Part shown: one piece after another, positions 37,777 through 41,854 of the stretch
How positions within the stretch are numbered: the stretch's first letter is position 1
Layout of the letters: every line of letters begins with the position of its first letter
IMG/VR virus record: IMGVR_UViG_3300028364_000065
Span: 1-41,854 of that record
Length of the DNA stretch: 41,854 nucleotides
Strand: one strand, 5' to 3'
Source: a virus
Translations under genes and position numbers: made by a program
Notes under the pieces: generated by a model
What the model saw: the letters and a program-made list of their open reading frames with translations, nothing else
Database searches by the model: none
Told to the model about the DNA's origin: nothing

Positions 37777-39834
37777 ATGCCGAGAGACACCTTGGACCTG
37801 CCCCTTATCGGGCGGGAGGCGATGGTGCGCGCCGACACGATCAACGAGGCCGAGCGCACCATCGATATCATCTGGACGACCGGGGCCACGGTCCAGCGCG
37901 CGCGATGGGAAGGCTGGGACGAACGCGTCGAATATGACGAAGAGCTGCTGGTCGACGGCAACTCGATCCGGCTCGATCGTCTCAACGAAGGCGCACCCTT
38001 TCTGGACAGCCACCGGACTTGGGGCGGTGTTTCCAATGTCCTCGGATCGGTCGTTCCGGGCTCTGTGCGCGTCGAGAACGGCCAAGGCACCGCGAAAATC
38101 CGCCTCACCAGCGCCGAGGACGCGGCACCCGCCATTCAGCGCATCCTCGAGCGCACCATCAACAAGGTCTCGGTCGGCTACCGGGTGCACCGGTACGAGA
38201 TCACCAAGACGGACGGCGCTCGCGAGCTATGGCGCGCCGTCGATTGGGAACCCTATGAGATTTCGGCGGTCGCAATGCCCGCCGATTCCGGCGCGAAAAT
38301 CCGCTCGGAGCAATCCGGACGAGAGACCCGCAACCCCTGCGTCATCACCCGGCGCGACACACCTGCCGCAAAGGCAACTTCTGGAAAGGAGGCAGCAATG
38401 CCACAAGAAAATGAAAACACGGCCGGTGATCAAACGACATCCGACCGCACGGATGCAGGCCAACAGACCCGCACCACCCAAACCACCCAGGCGCCCGCCA
38501 CCCCGCAAGCGCCGGTGATCGACGCAGAAGCGATCCGCGCTGAAGAGCGCACGCGCTCCTCAGAGATCGGCACGCTCTGCTCCCGGCACGGTCTTGAACC
38601 GGCGTTTCGCGATCAGCTGATCCGCGATGGCGTTTCGCTCGACCAGGCGCGCTCGCAGATCCTCGACAAGCTGGTCGAGACCGATCCGGCTGGTCGCACA
38701 CCCGAACCCGCCCCTGCTCAGGCGCGCGGCACCGGCGAGCGCGAGGTCCAGTACCGCGACGCAATGACAGAGGCGCTGATGCATCGCCACAATCCCGGTC
38801 GGCACGAGCTGACCGCGAATGGTCGGGAATTCCGTGGTCTTTCGCTGATCGAGATGGCTCGTCACGCCCTTGATCGCGCTGGTATCAGCACGCGCGGCAT
38901 GTCCAAGATGGAACTGGCCGGTGTTGCCTTCCAGGCGCGTGCCTCGGTCGGCTATCACTCAACCAGCGACTTCCCGGCGATCCTCGCGAACGTCGCGAAC
39001 AAGACACTGCGCGCGGCTTACGATGGCACCCCGCGCACGTTCGGTGCTTGGGCGCGGCGCGCGACGATTACGGACTTCAAGCCCGTGAATCGCACGCAGC
39101 TGGGCGGCGCGCCTGATCTTGAGAAGGTGCTCGAGTCCGGTGAGTTCCAGTACGGGACCATTGGTGAGGCAAAAGAGGCCTATGCGCTGGCGACCTATGG
39201 CCGGATCGTCTCGATCACACGCCAGACGCTGATCAACGACGACCTTGATGCCTTCACCCGCGTTCCCGCTGCCTTCGGTGCTTCTGCAGCCGATCTGGAA
39301 TCGGACATCGTCTATTCGATCCTGATGCAGAACCCAGCAATGGGCGACAGCGTGGCTCTGTTCGATGCTGCCCATGGCAACGTCGGCACCGCTTCGGTGA
39401 TCGGTGAAACCTCGCTTTCGGAAGCCTACCGCAAGTTCGCGCAGCAGACCGGGATTGAGGGTCGCAAGATCAGCATCCTGCCGCAATACATCATCGTGCC
39501 GCCAGGTCAGCGCTCGGTCGAGGCCCGCAAGCAGATCACGGCAACCACGCCTTCAAACACCGCTGACGTGAACCCGTACGCAGGGCGCATGCAGGTGATC
39601 GAGGAACCGCGCCTCATTCCGGCCAGTGGTCAGGACCCTTGGTTCCTCGCTGCTGATCCTTCGCGCATCGACACGGTGGAATACGCTTACCTCGACGGAC
39701 AGGAAGGCGTTTTCACCGAAACCCGGATGGGCTTCGAGGTCGACGGCATGGAGATCAAGGCGCGTCACGACTTCGCGGCCAAAGCGATTGACTGGCGCGG
39801 AATGTACAAGAACGCGGGCGCCGCCCCCGCCTAA
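37777..39834 (+). CDS. Prohead protease-scaffold-major capsid protein fusion
   Basis: A 685-residue fusion. Residues 1-185 are an S78-type prohead protease, with His79 in PFLDSHR and Ser132 in NKVSVGYRV. Residues ~205-330 are a Gln/Thr-rich, then helical scaffold-like region. Residues ~340-685 are a Mu-gpT-like capsid protein (ASVGYHSTSDFPAILANVAN, FGAWARRATITDFK, GRIVSITRQTLINDDLD). An internal ATG at 38398, with AAAGGAGG six bases upstream, can make scaffold-capsid alone (478 residues), so protease is made in small amounts. GGAG precedes the ATG at 37777. Confidence 0.92.
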   Translation: MPRDTLDLPLIGREAMVRADTINEAERTIDIIWTTGATVQRARWEGWDERVEYDEELLVDGNSIRLDRLNEGAPFLDSHRTWGGVSNVLGSVVPGSVRVENGQGTAKIRLTSAEDAAPAIQRILERTINKVSVGYRVHRYEITKTDGARELWRAVDWEPYEISAVAMPADSGAKIRSEQSGRETRNPCVITRRDTPAAKATSGKEAAMPQENENTAGDQTTSDRTDAGQQTRTTQTTQAPATPQAPVIDAEAIRAEERTRSSEIGTLCSRHGLEPAFRDQLIRDGVSLDQARSQILDKLVETDPAGRTPEPAPAQARGTGEREVQYRDAMTEALMHRHNPGRHELTANGREFRGLSLIEMARHALDRAGISTRGMSKMELAGVAFQARASVGYHSTSDFPAILANVANKTLRAAYDGTPRTFGAWARRATITDFKPVNRTQLGGAPDLEKVLESGEFQYGTIGEAKEAYALATYGRIVSITRQTLINDDLDAFTRVPAAFGASAADLESDIVYSILMQNPAMGDSVALFDAAHGNVGTASVIGETSLSEAYRKFAQQTGIEGRKISILPQYIIVPPGQRSVEARKQITATTPSNTADVNPYAGRMQVIEEPRLIPASGQDPWFLAADPSRIDTVEYAYLDGQEGVFTETRMGFEVDGMEIKARHDFAAKAIDWRGMYKNAGAAPA
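38398..39834 (+). CDS. Internal in-frame start: scaffold plus major capsid protein
   Basis: The ATG at 38398 (MPQENENTAGD) has a perfect AAAGGAGG six bases before it, while the fusion start at 37777 has a weaker GGAG. This would give an excess of capsid over protease, as with lambda C and Nu3. The capsid itself is probably cut from the scaffold by the protease. Overlaps 37777-39834 in the same frame. Confidence 0.6.
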   Translation: MPQENENTAGDQTTSDRTDAGQQTRTTQTTQAPATPQAPVIDAEAIRAEERTRSSEIGTLCSRHGLEPAFRDQLIRDGVSLDQARSQILDKLVETDPAGRTPEPAPAQARGTGEREVQYRDAMTEALMHRHNPGRHELTANGREFRGLSLIEMARHALDRAGISTRGMSKMELAGVAFQARASVGYHSTSDFPAILANVANKTLRAAYDGTPRTFGAWARRATITDFKPVNRTQLGGAPDLEKVLESGEFQYGTIGEAKEAYALATYGRIVSITRQTLINDDLDAFTRVPAAFGASAADLESDIVYSILMQNPAMGDSVALFDAAHGNVGTASVIGETSLSEAYRKFAQQTGIEGRKISILPQYIIVPPGQRSVEARKQITATTPSNTADVNPYAGRMQVIEEPRLIPASGQDPWFLAADPSRIDTVEYAYLDGQEGVFTETRMGFEVDGMEIKARHDFAAKAIDWRGMYKNAGAAPA

Positions 39835-39846
39835 ACCCCAATTGAT

Positions 39847-39870
39847 GCTGGGCCTCGATCGGGGCCCAGC
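39847..39870. terminator. Hairpin between capsid and decoration genes
   Basis: GCTGGGCC-TCGATCGG-GGCCCAGC, 8-base perfect arms without a T tract. More likely an mRNA 3' protection or partial terminator that keeps capsid mRNA in excess. Confidence 0.5.
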
Positions 39871-39899
39871 AAACCACCACATTCAGCGGGAGAACACCC

Positions 39900-40238
39900 A
39901 TGAAGAACTTTGTAGCAATGGGCGATACGCTCACCATCACTGCCGGTGCCGACATTGCGTCGGGCGCCGGTGTCCTCGTCGGCAGCCTGTTCGGCGTGGC
40001 GGCCGGTGCGATCGCCAATGGTGCGCAAGGCGTCATCAACCTGACTGGCGTCTACGATTTGCCAAAGGTGGCCAGTCAGGCTTGGACGGTCGGCGCTTTG
40101 GTCTACTGGACTGGCACCGCCTGCACAGCAACGGCCAGCACCAACAAGCTGATCGGCGTTGCTGTCGCTTCTGTCGGCGGGACCGCAGGCGAAACCGTCG
40201 GGCGCGTGCGTCTGAACGGTGCTGGCGTGACGGCCTGA
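39900..40238 (+). CDS. Decoration/capsid cement protein, DUF2190
   Basis: A 112-residue protein of the DUF2190 group, small beta-barrel proteins that stabilise the capsid. MGDTLTITAGADIASGAGVL and VYWTGTACTATASTNKLIG match the family. GGGAG lies nine bases before the ATG. Directly follows the capsid gene. Confidence 0.9.
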   Translation: MKNFVAMGDTLTITAGADIASGAGVLVGSLFGVAAGAIANGAQGVINLTGVYDLPKVASQAWTVGALVYWTGTACTATASTNKLIGVAVASVGGTAGETVGRVRLNGAGVTA

Positions 40239-40240
40239 TC

Positions 40241-40555
40241 ATGAACGCCTTCGCCGCCTCCATCGATCTTCTGTTTGAGGACCCGAACATGGCTGTCGAC
40301 GCTCTCTACCGGGCGGGCGGCGAAGGCGCCGGCACTCTTGTGCGCGTGATCCGGAAGGCACCTGACCAGCTGGCCAACTTCGGCGACAGCCGGTTTGTGA
40401 CGGACACTCTGACCCTCGACTTGCGGGTATCGGAGGTGCCAGCGCTTGCAAAGGGCGACACGCTCGAGATTGCAGGAGAGCTCTTTGAGGTGCGCTCGGA
40501 GCCAGTGCGCGACCGAGAGCGCCTGGTCTGGTCGACAGAAGGGCGCACGCTGTGA
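40241..40555 (+). CDS. Head-tail joining protein (gpFII-like)
   Basis: A 104-residue protein, beta-rich (TLTLDLRVSEVPALAKGDTL EIAGELF-type repeats), the usual adaptor between capsid/portal and tail terminator. Position after DUF2190 and length agree with the gpFII/Gifsy-2-like family. No clear ribosome binding site for ATG 40241. The stop overlaps the next GTG. Confidence 0.75.
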   Translation: MNAFAASIDLLFEDPNMAVDALYRAGGEGAGTLVRVIRKAPDQLANFGDSRFVTDTLTLDLRVSEVPALAKGDTLEIAGELFEVRSEPVRDRERLVWSTEGRTL

Positions 40556-41181
40556 GGGTTGGCCTCAACATTGTCGGCAACATCGTCGAGCAAATGCGCG
40601 AGGTCAGCGCTGATGGCGAGCGCGCAGTTTCCCGCGCAATGGCGGAGGCTGGAACAGGTCTTAAGAATGACTGGCGCGGACAAATCCTCGGCGCTGGGCT
40701 GGGCACGCGCCTCGCCCGCACCATCCGCTCGGCGGTCTATCCCAAGGGCATGGACTCGCTGAACGCGGCGACGATGGTCTGGACAAACGCACCAAAGGCA
40801 ATTGGCGCTTTCGAGCGAGGCGCGCTGATCCGCTCGAAGAACGGCTTCTATCTCGCGATCCCCACGCCTGCCGCTGGTGTAAAGGGCGTCGGAAATAAGC
40901 GGATCACGCCGGGCGGATGGGAGCAGCGGACTGGCCTGCGGCTGCGCTTTGTTTATCGTCGCGGCGCGCCGAGCCTGCTGGTCGCGGAATCGCGCCTCAC
41001 CAACAAGGGCCGCGCAGTGGCGTCTCGCTCCAAGACCGGGCGAGGCCTCGCAACGGTTCCGATCTTCATCCTCGTGCCGCAGGTCAATCTGCGCAAGCGT
41101 CTCGACCTCGCGCGCGACGGCGAAGCATGGGCGAACCGTGTGCCTGGCCTGATCGTCTCGAACTGGAAGGAAGGCACCTGA
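40552..41181 (+). CDS. Tail completion protein, DUF6441-like
   Basis: A 209-residue basic protein that I place in DUF6441, a phage family at the head-tail junction. Typical segments are GLKNDWRGQILGAGLGTRLA, GAFERGALIRSKNGFYLAIP and FVYRRGAPSLLVAE. GTG start overlaps the previous stop (GTGA). It probably joins tail tube and neck, as lambda gpZ does. Confidence 0.82.
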   Translation: MRVGLNIVGNIVEQMREVSADGERAVSRAMAEAGTGLKNDWRGQILGAGLGTRLARTIRSAVYPKGMDSLNAATMVWTNAPKAIGAFERGALIRSKNGFYLAIPTPAAGVKGVGNKRITPGGWEQRTGLRLRFVYRRGAPSLLVAESRLTNKGRAVASRSKTGRGLATVPIFILVPQVNLRKRLDLARDGEAWANRVPGLIVSNWKEGT

Positions 41182-41615
41182 TGCCCAGCAAGAGCGAAGC
41201 CGTTCTGCAGGCGTTGAACATCGCGCTGGCGACGACACTGCCCACAGGGGCCAAGCTGCTGCGCAACGCGGTGCTGCCCGAGCGGGTGCCTGCAAACGGG
41301 ATCATGATACTGCGCGATGGAAGCCCAGGCACGCCGGAGGCGCTCATGTCGCCGCCGCTCTACGTCTACGACCACCGCGCCGAGGTCGATGTGGTGGTTG
41401 AAGGAACGGAGGCCGCGCGGGAGGCCGCTTTCGACGCTCTAAAGCTGGCTATCCACGCGGCCATCGATGCGGACCGCACTCTGGGTGGTCTTTGCGATTA
41501 CGCGATCGGGGAGGCACCTGCTCCGATCAATCTGGCCATTGAGGGAGCCGAAGGCTTCAAGGCCGCGACCATTCCGGTCGTTCTCACTTACGGGACCCCC
41601 GATCCCCTTCTCTGA
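41181..41615 (+). CDS. Tail terminator/minor tail protein
   Basis: A 144-residue protein at the position of gpU-type tail terminators, directly after the completion protein and before the tail tube. It begins MPSKSEAVLQALNIALATTL and has an AEVDVVVEGTEAAREAAFDA segment typical of such small tail proteins. The start overlaps the previous stop by one base. The last 111 bases are repeated at the window start. Confidence 0.8.
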   Translation: MPSKSEAVLQALNIALATTLPTGAKLLRNAVLPERVPANGIMILRDGSPGTPEALMSPPLYVYDHRAEVDVVVEGTEAAREAAFDALKLAIHAAIDADRTLGGLCDYAIGEAPAPINLAIEGAEGFKAATIPVVLTYGTPDPLL

Positions 41616-41854
41616 ACCACGAAAGGAACCACAGGACATGGCACGCGCACAAGGAGCGCGGGCGCAGATGGCGCTCGCCTACGAATCCGTCTACGGCACG
41701 CCGCCCGCGAGCGGTTATACAAAGATGCCCTTCGCCAGCGCGACGCTTGGCGCGGAGCAACCACTGCTCGAGTCGGAGCTGCTCGGCTATGGCCGGGATC
41801 CTCTAGCGCCGATCAAGGACGCGCTGACCGCCGATGGCGACGTGGTGGTCCCGA
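41504..41854. repeat. Right copy of the imperfect terminal repeat
   Basis: Matches 1-350; it has one more C (41627-41628) and diverges from 41719 onward (~13 changes in 136 bases). See 1-350. Confidence 0.95.
41638..41854 (+). CDS. Major tail tube protein, N-terminal fragment (second allele)
   Basis: The first 72 codons of a tail-tube gene cut by the window end. They match 134-349 but have T for F at codon 28, A for S at codon 35 and A for S at codon 66, with several silent changes. GGAACCACAGG precedes the ATG. It is the second version of the gene at 134. Confidence 0.88.
   Translation, partial: MARAQGARAQMALAYESVYGTPPASGYTKMPFASATLGAEQPLLESELLGYGRDPLAPIKDALTADGDVVVP

Overview
The window is essentially a whole genome of a temperate, tailed (siphovirus-like) bacteriophage of an alphaproteobacterium, most likely a member of the Rhodobacterales. 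The tail-tip genes (DUF2460, DUF2163, NlpC/P60 peptidase, TIM-barrel 'megatron', DUF2793) are in the order of the Rhodobacter gene transfer agent. Packaging is of the lambda type (GpA-like large terminase, gpW, lambda-type portal). Most of the DNA is GC-rich, and many genes overlap as ATGA, GTGA or TAATG. The last ~350 bases repeat the first ~350, so the sequence is a circular map cut inside the tail-tube gene. The two copies match up to about base 214 and then differ by roughly 9 percent, so this is not simple assembly overlap.

Layout. 1-18741 (+): late tail and lysis genes: tail tube, frameshifted tail chaperones, tape measure, Dit-like protein, three adhesion-type proteins (one with DUF285/BspA-type repeats), a BphO-like heme oxygenase, hub, peptidase, megatron, DUF2793 protein, XhlA-like protein, endolysin with a C-terminal membrane anchor, and nested spanins. 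18763-19251: a terminator and two small minus-strand genes. 19247-19366: a 120-bp divergent control cassette, repeated at 33297-33416. 19440-20735: cytosine-C5 methyltransferase. 20736-21233: attP, with a core matching the 3' half of an initiator tRNA-Met gene and flanking direct repeats. 21234-23422: an Acb2/Tad1-hairpin-like small protein (possible anti-CBASS), a zinc-knuckle protein, a membrane peptide and the tyrosine integrase. 23443-24450 (-): membrane microprotein, unknown protein and small HTH regulator. 24715-30878 (+): early genes: excisionase-like protein, YfdQ/DUF2303, MT-A70 adenine methyltransferase, ASCH-like protein, VRR-NUC nuclease, replication-type winged-helix protein and DUF6362. 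30879-31204: a gene-free, structured segment that may be the replication origin. 31205-32754 (+): ParB-methyltransferase fusion and a membrane protein. 32724-33301 (-): DUF3489 and small genes. 33460-41615 (+): terminases, gpW, portal, protease-capsid fusion, decoration protein and head-tail connectors, leading back into the tail genes.

How it works together. Integrase, attP and the excisionase-like protein provide lysogeny at tRNA-fMet. Three methyltransferases and an Acb2-like protein suggest layered evasion of host defence. The late operon builds a lambda-type head on a GTA-type tail whose receptor-binding part has been replaced by foreign adhesin modules. The motif CCTTTCCGCGCC recurs in the leaders of five early genes, always pointing at the gene, and I know of no description of it. 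No classical S24-type CI repressor is visible.
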